From Trichopria drosophilae (taxonomy: Eukaryota; Arthropoda; Insecta; Hymenoptera; Diapriidae): a stretch of DNA of 64,000 nt. The notes below the pieces were generated by a model, which was not told where the DNA came from, searched no databases, and saw nothing but the letters and a program-made list of their open reading frames with translations. The DNA lies in assembly GCA_030407085.1 (NCBI GenBank), contig CM059586.1, forward strand, positions 83,015,501 to 83,079,500, read 5' to 3'. Both the position numbers and the translations under genes were made by a program. Of the stretch, positions 48,307 through 59,449 are shown piece by piece; the stretch's first letter is position 1, and each line of letters starts with the position of its first letter.

Positions 48307-51078
48307 ATGAATATGGCAGCATACCAAACTGACTATGGCAATCAAAATATGCTAACTTTTCAATTAAGTCAATCTGTTGGTTACGAACATAACCAACAAT
48401 ACTACGAGCAGCATCCGATTCCACAATTGGAGTACCATCAAGGATACAGAAATAATCAATGGGTGGATGAAGTTAAGCCAGCGACACAGCCGCAGCAAAT
48501 GCCATCGTCTTCACCAGAATCTCCTGAGGTCAATCCAAGAACAAACGCAACACCGATCGTCAAGAAACGAAGAAATTCAGCAAACGTGCAAGGTTCGTTC
48601 AATTTCAAAATGCCAAGTTTTTTAATTCCTTTTATTTTGTTATGTAAAACTAACAGGGAATGCCAGTAATTGTACTTTTTTTTCAAACCGTTCATTATCG
48701 TGCAGACCTATAAATTCGTATAACATCAGCTACTACGATGAAGTCCTCCGTTTCTTTGGCAAATTTGGGCCGAGTGTTTGTCGGCGGCGTTCAATAGAGC
48801 TTGATTAACGAGCGTACCATTTAGCCGACTTTGGACTCGGGGGATTATAAAACGATGGGGTATACGCGTGCTCGCAAACTCCAAGATGATGGACTATCGC
48901 GGTCTAACGTTGACACATTTATTGGTTACAATATGTCCACTATCGGAATAGTTTCCCCAACTTTGGAACTGACGTATTAATAATGTAAATGCAAATCATT
49001 TTCTCGACAGTCAATTCGCTCATCAAATATATTAATTTATCGTTTTTAAAAGTGAAGGATTTTCCAATTGTAAAAAAGTGGGACTTGAAATAGTAGAGAT
49101 TAGATATCTTATTTCCCAAAAACATTGAAGCATACTAAGTATTAATTTGTCAAAGGACACATAGCAGCGTTTTCATTGCTAAATTCAGAAAAAATTATCT
49201 TTTTACATTGTGGTTTAAAAACAAATTGATCGAAAAGTCAACGATGGCGGAAGGCACCCTGTTACAGAGAATCTTCTATCACAAAGCGGACGTATTATTA
49301 GTAATAAATCGAGCGGCAACAAACAAAAAGATAGTGAAATAATTTCTGACTAAATTTTATAAGACGTTATCGTGACTATTCAAAGTAGTCCATCTGAAGG
49401 GGAACATGAAATAATACAAATTAAAACACGTGTCTGATTGAAGAAAGAAATACTGTCAAACGTGCGAGTTTGACAAGTCATTGTAGAGTTAAAATAACTT
49501 AAATTTATAATATTCGAAATGATTTCATTCATGAACACTTACTTACTAATTTTCGAAATAATTTTATATTTTTTTTATTGAAAATGCATTGAAGATAGGA
49601 TAATATTTTAAATGTTTCATGTCTAATATCAACTGATGTTATTTATTCGTTTTTATTTTATGTTTAAATTTTATTAAAACTTTCGTTCCTTTTATTGTTA
49701 TCGAAGTGTATAGCGACGCAAACCTCGACTGTTCATCGAAATACTTGCGAAGCGTCGATAAGAGAGAATCGAACATTGCCGCGGGGCAAACGCGTAAATA
49801 AAATTCGTAGGAAAAAGTTGTCACGCTCACCTTAAAATTTCTCGAGATATCTGTAAGAAAGTTTCTAAATATACGTATTCTTGATACATTTAGTTTCTAA
49901 ATAAAAAGCGGCTTTGTCGATAAAACAATATCATTTTACAAACGTGTAGCGTGTGAAACTTCACTTCAAATTCTTATGTTAACGCAATATAAAATATGAC
50001 AAACTTTTATATTTTTATTTGAATTAGTTCTACAAGTAAATTCTACTTTAAATACGGGTTTCGTGGTCTAACATTAGATAAGGACTAGATTTGTTCAAAA
50101 CGTATACATTTCTTTTATTTTACATTAATTGAAAATAACTATTTGTCGACGTACATATATCTTACCTGAATTGTTTTTATTTTAGCTTCTCAAAAGAAAC
50201 CAACAGCAGGAAAGCGATCCAGAACTGCATTCTCGAGCAGTCAATTGATGGAACTCGAGAAGGAATTTCAATGTACTCGCTATTTATGTCGCCCTAGAAG
50301 AATTGAACTGGCTAATGCATTAAATTTAACGGAACGTCAAATCAAAATTTGGTTCCAGAATCGCCGTATGAAGTACAAGAAAGAAAAAGGAGGAAAAGAT
50401 AATGAAAACTCTTCCAAGTCATCTCAATCAAATCCTTCACCCGCTAGCACAAAGGAGGACCCCCCATCTCCTGATCCCCCGATTACTTGGACCGCGTCAA
50501 ATGAGTACTTGCGAGCTGCGCTAAAAAGCGAATATGTACCTCCGACACAATATGGATTACAACAATCTCAAGTTCAGGCAAATACGCAACAGGCGCTACA
50601 GTCCCATGTCGTGGAGATACAACATCCAACATATTTACAACAGAATCATCTGCAACAATCGCCTCAATATCCGATCTTAGTACAGACTCAGACTCAAACT
50701 AGTACTCAAGAATTGTTGAATTCTCACGTGGTTCAACAGCATCAGTTACAATATGCGCAACAGCATCTTTCCAGTACAGAACAACATCATTTGCAATCTA
50801 CTCAACATACTCCGCAGGTGTCGCTAAAGTCTTATCCAGGTACACACATGTATTCTGATATGACTGGATATGATGATATTAATTTAGCAACTTATCCCAT
50901 TTCATCCAGTGTCAACCAAGTTTCATCCATGGAAACCTACACAATTCCCGATTTAGATCCGGTCAGCCCATGGGCATCACAGACGGCTACAATGAACGTG
51001 CAAGGAGCAATACATCGCACTTATGAAGGACACATTTCACCTGGGCACGAAACCAACCCCAGTCTAACTATGCTGTGA
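48307..51078 (+). CDS. zen: zerknullt (Hox3 class) homeobox transcription factor, two exons joined 48307-48592 and 50186-51078
   Basis: This encodes a nuclear DNA-binding transcription factor of 392 residues. In insects zen specifies extraembryonic membranes. Exon 1 ends CAAG|GTTCGT and exon 2 begins after TTTTATTTTAG. The phases match: one base of a split Ala codon lies on each side. The homeodomain is residues 104-163 (50209-50388), with RYLCRPRRI in helix 1/2, [11 protein letters not shown] in helix 3 and Gln50/Asn51; Tyr-Lys-Lys after RRM is zen-like, and proboscipedia differs here. There is no YPWM hexapeptide. Residues 166-195 are a Ser/Pro/Lys linker and 216-306 are Gln/His-rich, with an internal duplication (SHVV at a 40-residue period). 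The same frame is open up to an ATG at 48187, but TATA and initiator elements put transcription start near 48192, so the Met at 48307 (or 48313, with better context) is preferred. A 432-residue form from 48187 is the alternative. Identity is secure; the exact start is less so. Confidence 0.95.
48593..50185 (+). other. zen intron (1593 bp) with a GC-elevated internal segment
   Basis: The intron separates the N-terminal exon from the homeodomain exon, a common position in Hox3/zen genes. Its first part (about 48731-48925) is clearly richer in G+C and CpG than the AT-rich remainder, and contains GGATTA (48842-48847, an Otd/K50 homeodomain core) and TTGATTAAC. The remainder is AT-rich, with no repeat or ORF I recognise. 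Confidence 0.75.
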
Positions 51079-51755
51079 ATAGACAAGCTATTGAATGGTT
51101 CCTTTTTATGCGATGCGATTATCAATCGATAATATTATGAAATTATCATTGCGCACTTTTATTTTTAACCGATATACTAGACATTACCATATAATTGACA
51201 CGCTTGCAGCATCGTGACATTACAAATTTCATTGCGTCAGGGTTAAGGTTATATACATTTTTATACTGTGACATAGACTCAGTCTCTCATGTGTAGTTTT
51301 ATCATTTTTCTGTGATCGACCACACGAGAAAAGTATTTGCACCATGTAACTTTGCATTACATCACAATTATAATAGTGTGGCCATTATTGCTCTCTGTAT
51401 AACATATTTTATCATGTGTTATAGAATAGTACGTAGATTTTATACCTCTAATATTTAAGACGAGTTTGCGATTTTTTCTTCTTGGATTTCTACTATGCAT
51501 AATATATTATAATCATATCTTTAGTAATGATAAAAAAGCCATAAATATCCGTACATTGTAATGATATCTTTTAGAATGTTAAGGATTGCTTAAATTTTCG
51601 TAGATTGTAATATCTTTAGTAATGATAAGGAAAACATAAATATTTGTGCATTATATTCGTACATTATATTCTATCTTCAGTAATGATAGAGAAGACATAA
51701 ATATTCCTACATTATGATCGATTTTAAACCGTAAATAAATTGATGAAAGAAATAT
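51079..51755 (+). other. zen 3' UTR and poly(A) signal
   Basis: The stop codon at 51076-51078 is followed by AT-rich sequence. The first canonical AATAAA on the + strand is at 51734-51739, which predicts a 3' UTR of about 0.68 kb. It contains the three degenerate repeats listed separately. The exact cleavage site is not visible. Confidence 0.6.
51513..51716 (+). repeat. three degenerate direct repeats in the zen 3' UTR
   Basis: Units begin with TATCTTTAGTAATGATA (or TATCTTCAG in the third) at 51516, 51611 and 51672. Each continues with a purine run, CATAAATAT and a CATT-containing tail, over about 45-50 bases. Spacing is 95 and 61 bases. The copies have diverged by point changes, so the duplication is not recent. 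Confidence 0.75.
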
Positions 51756-51854
51756 GTTATAAATTTTATTCTTCGTGTACAACCCTACCTAGTTTTAGAT
51801 TGTACTTTTATCTAACCAACTTGCAAAACGATTCGATAAAATAAGCCCGCTGCA

Positions 51855-52007
51855 TTAACTGTAGAATTTCATTGATTCCATATCCAGATCAAAACCATCA
51901 TTCAACTGCTCTGTAGAGTTCAATCGAGTTTTCGTTGCACTAAAAGCCATAAATTCGTTAAAAGAACCAATAATATCGCTACTAGGCTTGTTACTAGAAT
52001 TGGACAT
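51855..52007 (-). CDS. possible 50-residue small ORF convergent with zen
   Basis: On the minus strand, ATG at 52007-52005 opens a 50-codon frame ending in TAA at 51857-51855. The peptide is acidic and non-repetitive, with a C-terminal LNDGFDLDMESM segment. An in-frame TAA lies just upstream of the ATG, and a TTTTCTTTTATGTAG acceptor-like stretch lies about 15-30 bases upstream. A minus-strand AATAAA sits at 51770-51765, facing the zen poly(A) signal. About 125 bases upstream on the same strand, a 22-codon open segment (52199-52131) ends with a similar LQNGDDLDE motif. No family is recognised. It may be a terminal exon, a microprotein or chance. Confidence 0.25.
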   Translation of the reverse strand: MSNSSNKPSSDIIGSFNEFMAFSATKTRLNSTEQLNDGFDLDMESMKFYS

Positions 52008-52130
52008 TTTTAAAATTTACCTACATAAAAGAAAATATATAAAGAACTACTCAATGATACTTTAACTCGTAGTAGACTTTAAATTTCCAAATATACATTA
52101 TTATTGTTTAATATGATTATCAAGGATCAA

Positions 52131-52199
52131 TCATGAATCGTTCAGTTTAATAATTTCATCGAGATCGTCACCATTTTGAAGGGCCTTTACATAATTTTC
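52131..52199 (-). other. short open segment resembling the neighbouring small ORF's C-terminus
   Basis: It has 22 sense codons before TGA on the minus strand, preceded by an AG usable as a splice acceptor (CTGTTAG). The LQNGDDLDE motif parallels LNDGFDLDM in the ORF at 51855-52007, suggesting duplicated terminal exons. It is very short, so chance is likely. Confidence 0.15.
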
Positions 52200-52224
52200 C
52201 TAACAGGACACCTTCATTTTAAGA

Positions 52225-52305
52225 GGTACCCCCATTCGGGTGATCAATGGCGTAGGGAAACCCACGTTTTGAGAAGCACGTTGGGAAAAACCTACGCCGG
52301 GTACC
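52225..52305. repeat. imperfect hairpin bounded by GGTACC with Dorsal-like sites
   Basis: The arms start and end with GGTACC (52225-52230 and 52300-52305) and pair again through GGCGTAGG/CCTACGCC and ACGT. Each arm carries a Rel-type sequence: GGGAAACCCA (52255-52264) and GGGAAAAACC (52283-52292). GC content is well above the surroundings. It could be a regulatory site pair or a small foldback repeat. Confidence 0.6.
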
Positions 52306-52377
52306 GCGCTAGATAAAACATCGATTCTATCCGTAACAAACATCATAAAATATCATCGAATAAAAGAAATATTATAA

Positions 52378-53050
52378 GTAGAAAAACATGATTTTTTAGG
52401 ATGCATTTTTTAGAAATATCGAGTTTTGGATACAATAACTTACTTTGAGTGAGCTAAAATAGATTGCAAGGGTGCACTCCATAGTTGTACTTAAAATATA
52501 CCCTGGTATGCATTTGTAATTTTCGATATCAGATTCAAAATGGCCACTGCATTTACAAATTCTTTTTCAAAATTGAACCATTTTTTTTCTTGAAAACTAT
52601 GGACTTTAGAGGAAATTTTATAAAAACAATTATGTACTAGAATAAGTCGAAGAATACCCTCGAATTTTTTCAGAATGTATTGTCACAATTTTTTATTTTT
52701 TGAAAAATTCGAAAAATCGAAAGATAAAAGAGTATTCATTAACAAATTCCTAAGACATTTTCATTCTATGGACATTTGCGTCAAAGTCTATAGTTTTCAA
52801 AGAACAAAATTATTAAACTTTTATTTCAAGACTAATAATTAATTTTCTTGAAAACTACAGCGTTTAGAGAAAATGTCCTTAAAGCAAAAAATCTTAGAAT
52901 TGGCTAAAGAATACTCTTTAAAATGATTAAAAAAATTTTTGAAATATTTGACACCCTTGCCAATATATTTTAGCTCACTCAAATTAAGATACTGTATCGA
53001 AAACTCTATACGTGTAAAAAATGCGTCCAGAAAAAATCATGTTTTTCTAC
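52378..53050. mobile_element. 673-bp foldback element
   Basis: The left end GTAGAAAAACATGATTTTTT (52378 onward) is inverted at the right end (to 53050). The arms pair again through GAGTGAGCTAAAATA and CAAGGGTG at the inner edge of each terminal block. Internal AT-rich parts around CTTGAAAACTA also appear in both halves. There is no coding capacity. The superfamily is not determined. Confidence 0.7.
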
Positions 53051-53462
53051 TATATATGTCAAAATCATGTATAAATTTCATTTTTTTTAAATTTTCTTAC
53101 TAACATTCGAAAGACCGGTCTAGACAATTGTGAAATCTGATGAATCTGAGTTTTTATTTTTTCGAAATTGATCTATATTGAAAATAAGCATTGAAGTTGC
53201 AATAAACTTTCTGTACATTTGGACGTTAATGGGTGAAGGTAGATTATAAATTGCAAACGGCTTAGCTTTCTTTATATTACTTATAACTCGATAACCAAAG
53301 TACGAACTGTTGTCAAACTGATGTCGTTAAAAGTTTTAAACCAAAAATTAAGTATACGTAATGAAATATTTTAATAAATTCAGAACTTTTTTAAAATCTT
53401 ATTACGATTTATATATGAATTATCTGCGACAGGGGAGGTTATATTAAATATAGTGTAGTATA

Positions 53463-53535
53463 TATAAATATATAGACACCTTTGCGCAGGTCGAGCGGTT
53501 GTCAGCTCGGACAGACTCGGGAGCTATTCTGATAG
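53463..53535 (+). promoter_or_regulatory. promoter-like patch resembling the zen promoter
   Basis: TATAAATATATAGACACC (53463-53480) followed by TTGTCAGCTCGGACAG (53499-53514) repeats elements of the zen promoter (ATAAATAGACACC, TGTCAG, CTCGG) in the same order. Spacing from GACACC to TCAG is 27 here and 21 in zen. No zen-like coding sequence follows. It may be a decayed duplicate or coincidence. Confidence 0.25.
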
Positions 53536-54284
53536 GTTAGTTTATTAACCAATACAACTCGACTTGTGTGGCCACCAAATGTCAAGCTGCGATAAGATAC
53601 CTTACATCAAGCCATAGATACTTTTCTTTTTTGCCCGTGTGCTATTGAGTGTGGAACCATTTATCTCAAAAATTAAAAATGGCTGATTCAATATAGCGCA
53701 CAATATTTTGACATTGCTTATATTGCCGTGAAATTTGTTAATGGAGGACTCTCGAACTTGTTGATCAAGAATCTGGAATGTAAAAATACAATAAGGTGGA
53801 CGATAATTTTAAAATTGGTTACTTACATGTTTCCGGGACGCTGACTGGGATTCACGATGTCTTCCAGAAAATCATTTTATAATTTAAAAAAATCGACATT
53901 TTGTTAAATTTTACAATTATTAAAATTGTTTAAATTTCGTAAATTTACAAAATTTAAAAAATGTTCGATATTTTGTAAAACTTAAAAATTGCAAAAAAAA
54001 AATATATTTTTATGTTTTTTAGGTTTTGTATGCAAAACACAGACAAAGCAGAATATTAAAATGTTGATTTTTGAGGAATACGTAGAGAGATTTGAAATAA
54101 AAGTTCCTCTTATTACGCACAGAAGATTTCTGCTACTTGTAACTTTTGTTGCAAATAAACCTATTGTAATATTACATAAATTAGTAACATATCCATGTTT
54201 GACATGCATCACTTCACATTGTCATGTTCTAATTTTATATTTCTCCTTTGATTTTGTTTGATATTGTCCAGGTCTTGAATATTT

Positions 54285-55953
54285 TTAACCCATTAACGCC
54301 GGGAAGAACACTTTTTGCACTTCAAATTCAATTAAGTATTTCATATTAACTCATTAACGCCCAACGGCCACTTCTTCTCGCGTCAATTTCAGTCCATTAT
54401 TTCGTATCAAAATCCAAATTAACAAAAATTGAGAGGTACATATCCCACTATTTTCGAGGTCGCGCTTCAAGATTCCGAGGTCAAAATTGAGTTTCAGCCA
54501 TTAGGAATTCCAATGCGGCGCCGAATTTGAAAAAAATGTCAAAAAAATTGGGAAATATTTATTGTTACCAATTTTTTTTCGAGCCCTTAAAATATTGGGA
54601 TTCTATTGGAACCTTGAAGAAAGGTAAATAAAATACTTCAATTTTAAGGAAAAATTTTACTTTCATACACTTCATTATTCTAACGACCACAAAATGGCCG
54701 CAACAATGAAAATTTCTTTGAAATTTTCTGGACGTTCTAACTCAAAAACAACGATCTTTTTTAATACAATGGTAGGAATGAAAAGTTCTCAGAATTCATC
54801 TAGAAATATCACGGAATTTTTTTAGATTTTTGTAATGAATTGTGTAAATTAATTATTGAAAAATTCTGAAAAAAAATTAGTGTATTCTCTTATGAATTCT
54901 GAGAGTTTGTTCTCCTGTGTATTTTTTTTCCAAAAGTTGATAGTTTTTGAGAATATGAATGTTAAATATTATAGCTTAGGATTTTTTTTCTCGAAAACTG
55001 TCAGCATCTGGAAAAAATTTTAAAGAACAAAAAATTCTTAGAATTCATTAGAGAATATAGGTAGTAAATTTTTTTCATAATTTTTCGTTAACAAATTACA
55101 ATTTGGAAAAAAAATTTTAAAAAAAAATCCCGAAATATCATTAAAAAAATCTAAAAAAATTTCGTGATATTTCTGGGTAAATTCTAAGAACTTTTCATTC
55201 TTATCATTTTTTAAATAAAGCTCGTAGTTTTGAGTTAGAACGTCCAGAAAATTTCAAAGAAATTTTCATTGTTTCGGCCATTTTGAGGTCGTTAGAATGA
55301 TGAAGTGTATAAAAGTAAAATTTTTCCTTAAAATTGAAGTATTTTATTTACCTTCATTCAGAGTTTCAAGTTAGCAAAAAAATTGGTAACAATAAATATT
55401 TTATTTTACAGATTTTTTAAATGACTTGTTTCACAATTTCGATTTTCTTAATTTTCGAAAAATAACAAATTGTACCAACACATTGTGAAAAAAAATGTAG
55501 AATATTCTTTGACACATTCTAAGAAATTTTTGTTCTGACAACATTTTTTGTAGAGTTTGCAGTTTTCATGAAAACTTTCAAAAAGAAAATTCTCTCTGCC
55601 GTTGCCATTTTGTGATCATGATGTTAATTTTTTTAATATTTAATAAATATATCTTAATACTACAACTTCACCTGCAGCGAAATAATTTTGTGCCGGAAAA
55701 TACTCTTTCTATGAGATAAAACTGTTTCATAAAAAAGCATACCCGATTTTTTGCGTGTTTTTTTTTAAATTTAAATCGTTATATTTAATTTTGTATTTAA
55801 GGTAGCTCAATTTTGACTTCAAATTCCATTGAATTGACCGATCTCGAAAATAACGAGATACATACGTTTCTATTTTTTTTTTAACTTTCTCATATGAAAT
55901 ACTTGATTGAAATTGAAGTAGGAAATGTGTCCTTCCTGGCGTTAATGGGTTAA
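54285..55953. mobile_element. non-autonomous piggyBac-type element with TTAA target duplication
   Basis: The 1661-bp body (54289-55949) is bounded by TTAA on both sides and has inverted ends beginning CCCATTAACGCC, continuing GGAAG and ACA. TTAA duplication with CCC-starting ends is the hallmark of the piggyBac superfamily. A second copy of the end (TAACTCATTAACGCCC) lies just inside at about 54346-54365. Large internal arms (about 54610-54790 and 55195-55365) are inverted copies of each other, so most of the element can fold back. No transposase frame is seen. Confidence 0.8.
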
Positions 55954-56079
55954 ACAACGTTGCAATTCTACAATATGCGCAAACATCTAACGTTGCGCTT
56001 TATTAAACAAAAACAGTCGTAAGTAATCGCGAATTCACACATGGCTTATCATACAAATATATTAAAATGTATTTCGCAG

Positions 56080-56350
56080 TATGCGGCATAAAGGGCTCGG
56101 TGATACGATGGAATGAGAGAGATAGGGCGAGGGAGTTCGAACGGTTAGCGATGCCAGAGATGGAGAGAGATGTATATAGAATTCGCGAGAGGCAAACGTG
56201 CAAGGGTGGATACAAAAGAAACGCAGAAAGGGCAAGATAGAACCGAGGAGTGGGGTAAGTTTCAACCATGATTTCCATTCGGCAGCCATCCATCTTATTT
56301 GAGACTGGAAACTGACAGGGAGACGTGGATCCGAGTGCTGGTGACGTGGC
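56080..56350. promoter_or_regulatory. purine-rich GC-elevated island with GAGAG motifs
   Basis: The + strand is strongly purine-biased, with repeated GAGAG/GAGAGAT motifs and several CpGs, unlike the AT-rich flanks. Two overlapping minus-strand frames (up to 137 codons) cross it, but they are low in complexity and look like by-products of the purine bias. GAGA-type sites are common in Hox cis-regulatory DNA; a role here is inference only. Confidence 0.3.
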
Positions 56351-56599
56351 AAGTCTTGACACATATATATGTAGATTTTGTTCATACCGTACTGCACTTA
56401 CTCCATCTCCTATCACTCGTTATTATCATCATACCTATCAACATCATCAGGTTCAAAAAGTAACATTATATAACCAAATTTCATACATCTGCTGGAAACG
56501 AGATTATTTTGTACTACAAAAATAAGAAATTAATTCCAATATTTTATGTAATTCAAGATCTAAACAAATTCAAAAAATTCTTAAATATATTCTATTTAC

Positions 56600-57830
56600 T
56601 TTAATCAAGGTTTCGTTGTTAAAACCCAGTTGAGTTGGCTTTAGAGAGTTCGGTTATTTTTTAATGAACCAAACTTGCTGGTTGTACTTGAAGGAATTTG
56701 TTCTATGAAGGGGTTCTAAAGTGATCGCTGATAAAATAGGAAGTGTCACTTAAAAACGTGAATTAAAGATGACTGAAATTTTTCAAAATTCGGGCTTTGT
56801 AAAGGCAATTCTAATTACTACGTACGGTTCCCTAGAAAATACCAAAGATATTAATTCAGAACTAACCAAGAATTTTCAGAAATAAATAAAAATCACATAT
56901 TTTCGAAAATTCTCGGTCATTTCTCAATTAATCTTTGTGGTACTTTTCAGGATACCATCTATAATAATTAGAATTTCCATTACATAGGACAAATTTAGGA
57001 AAATTGATTCAGTAATTTTTTATTTATGGTTACTTTATCGGCCGACCACTTTAGTACCCCTGTAATCGCCATTTTAAATTCCGATAAAGTATGAGGCTCT
57101 ACACAATACGACGAGCGTCGATCAAAATTAATCGTTTCGGATCTGACTTTTATGTGACATTGTGCGAGATTACTTCGTTACGTGTCCCAGATTTGAACTC
57201 TGTGGTTGTCAGAACCAAGCGTGATTGGGACTAACAACCGAACATATTTGGTTCTCATAACCACTTATTCAATTGCATTAACCGAACTAAGTGCAACCAA
57301 ACCAATTTGGCCAAAGAATTAAATTCCGTTTCTTACATGTATAGTGAATGTAAATATTTGGGCCTCATAAGCAATCAGTTATTGTCATAAACCAAACCCG
57401 ATTGAACCATACAGGTTTGGTTATGAAAGCAATGTTTTTTCTTTACATCAAAACTGATTGGAGACCTGATGTAACACCCACAAATTGAAAATATTTATGT
57501 TACATACAAATAAATCAATTTCATTTTAAAACTAAACAAGAAACTTTTAGTATGCACCCTATTCATAAGGAAATAATTTTCATTTTATTATCAAACTAGT
57601 TTGATTGTACCTAATTCAGTTCATGCGTCTATAAACCGTTTTAAGATCCGAACGGACCAAAAGTTTGGTCTAACCGAAGCGTTCGGTTGCGTTAAACGAA
57701 CAATTCAGTTAGTGCAGTGCACAACCACACCTTTGGCTCGGTCTATCATTAATGCAATGTATAATTCCGTAAGAATTCTTAGTTCTCATCGCCGAAACGT
57801 AGCGGACGGTTAAAAGGACAAAAGGAATTT
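56600..57830. repeat. region with scattered AACCAAA/TTTGGTT motifs
   Basis: Many short direct and inverted copies of AACCAAAC, AACCGAAC and GGTTTGGTT occur, notably at 56668-56690, 57215-57320 and 57640-57700. No clean period is seen. It may be a decayed foldback element. No gene is seen; the 70-codon frame at 57601-57813 follows these motifs and is not supported. Confidence 0.35.
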
Positions 57831-59440
57831 GTCAACATTTGCGAACCTGTTAATTTAAATCAACCAAACGAAACTATTGTATACTTATAAATTCGGGGAA
57901 ACTGACTCTGGCTTATCAATGCCAAAACAGATCGTATTTAGCTCTCCTTAAATGTAATTGCTTACTGACTATATTCAATAAACTGCATACAAAATGCATT
58001 CTGGTCGGTAAATTATATTCATTAACTGGTCTCACTCCTATGCTTGAAGGTGCCTTTCATTATATGCTTTTTATAAGCGATTAATGTCAATTAGTCCACC
58101 CTTTGAAATTCTAGGCTAACAAAACTTTCTATCCCTCTGGTCTGTTACGTAACTTGACTTATTTTTTATTTGTTATCCTGCAAAGAGGTTATGTAAATTA
58201 ATTCGAACCTGCTATATTTTGTGAGATGATAATTCTTGTAATATTCTGGACACGTATGAAACGTTAGGTTATTAAACAAGTCAATAAATAAGTAAGTAAA
58301 TAAAAATGTATGTATACAAATGTAACTGAAATCACAGTTCACGTTTAGCCTAATATATTAAGATCTTCATATCTGTACAATTTTTGACTTGACGAAATTT
58401 TATGCTCTCCAGCAGTGCTAACGACATCTATACCCTGGAAGCAATAATTTATATTAATTTTGTAAAAAATTGGATGCCATTAAAGCAGCTAAAGAACACA
58501 AAATGAGATCTTGGCGTGTAACACATTAGTTTAAATTGAACGCGCTAGAGGGATATTTTCTTTCTAATATTAAATCCAACAGTAGTCAAGTCAAAAAAGT
58601 TTTCTGTAATAAAACGTACGTTGTAAATCCTAAGAAACTCGTAATTTTTGCTGCAAGAGATCGAAACAAAATTTAGAAATGTACTTTAAAAAATACATAA
58701 AACACACAAATGAATAAGATGGGAGATTTTTCTTGACATTAAAGTGTCTACTTACACATACGTCCCCTATAAGTATCTATAGAAGTTTGTCGTTGCCGAA
58801 TCTTGCAAGGATTCTTACAGGGCATTTCGCAGTTACGACGCGGAAAAATTGAAATGGGCGACGCGAAGAATGAATAAAGATCACGGGAGAGTCAGTGGCA
58901 GTCACGTGAAGGAAGTCAGCTGTAGGGAAAGTGCAGGAGAAGGGGGTAAGGTGCAGACACTGATATTAGGTAGGAATGCATGAACTTTGATATATTCGAG
59001 GGGCTGCCTAGGGCACCATACTGCGGCAAGTATCCGAACAATACGTGACCTGCAACTTTCTTCCATCTCGAATATATTCGATTGCAAAATGATTCAAACT
59101 CACTCTTTATACTTGCACGTGATTTTCAAAGAGGAGGCATTATAAATAAAAGATGAAATCAGTTGATGTAAAGGGAAGCGTTCGGAAATATCAACAATTC
59201 AGATTATGAATTTTATTTCCTGGTCTTGTGTCTAGTTTCACTGAATACTCTGGCATTATTTATATACTGTATATTTATATCTGGCATTATCTATCTGACG
59301 TTAATTCTATTTACGACTAGGTAAATGTAATACCAGAAAAGAACCAAAATTTTATTTTCACGTTTGGTTCGAAAAGATTAGGTGTATTTGTCTAGTTGAA
59401 TTTCCAAATACTAAAAGTTGTTGATATGGATCAGTGTTTT
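57831..59440. other. AT-rich spacer, nothing recognised except a short GC-elevated patch
   Basis: There is no supported gene. The patch at about 58840-59070 has higher G+C with purine-rich tracts and resembles the other GC islands, but is shorter. The rest is AT-rich DNA without evident repeats. Confidence 0.4.
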
Positions 59441-59449
59441 GTTCTATCC

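Noticed and set aside
56003..56416. 137- and 111-codon overlapping minus frames
   Set aside because: Both arise from the purine-rich + strand; two frames open at once and neither has domain features.
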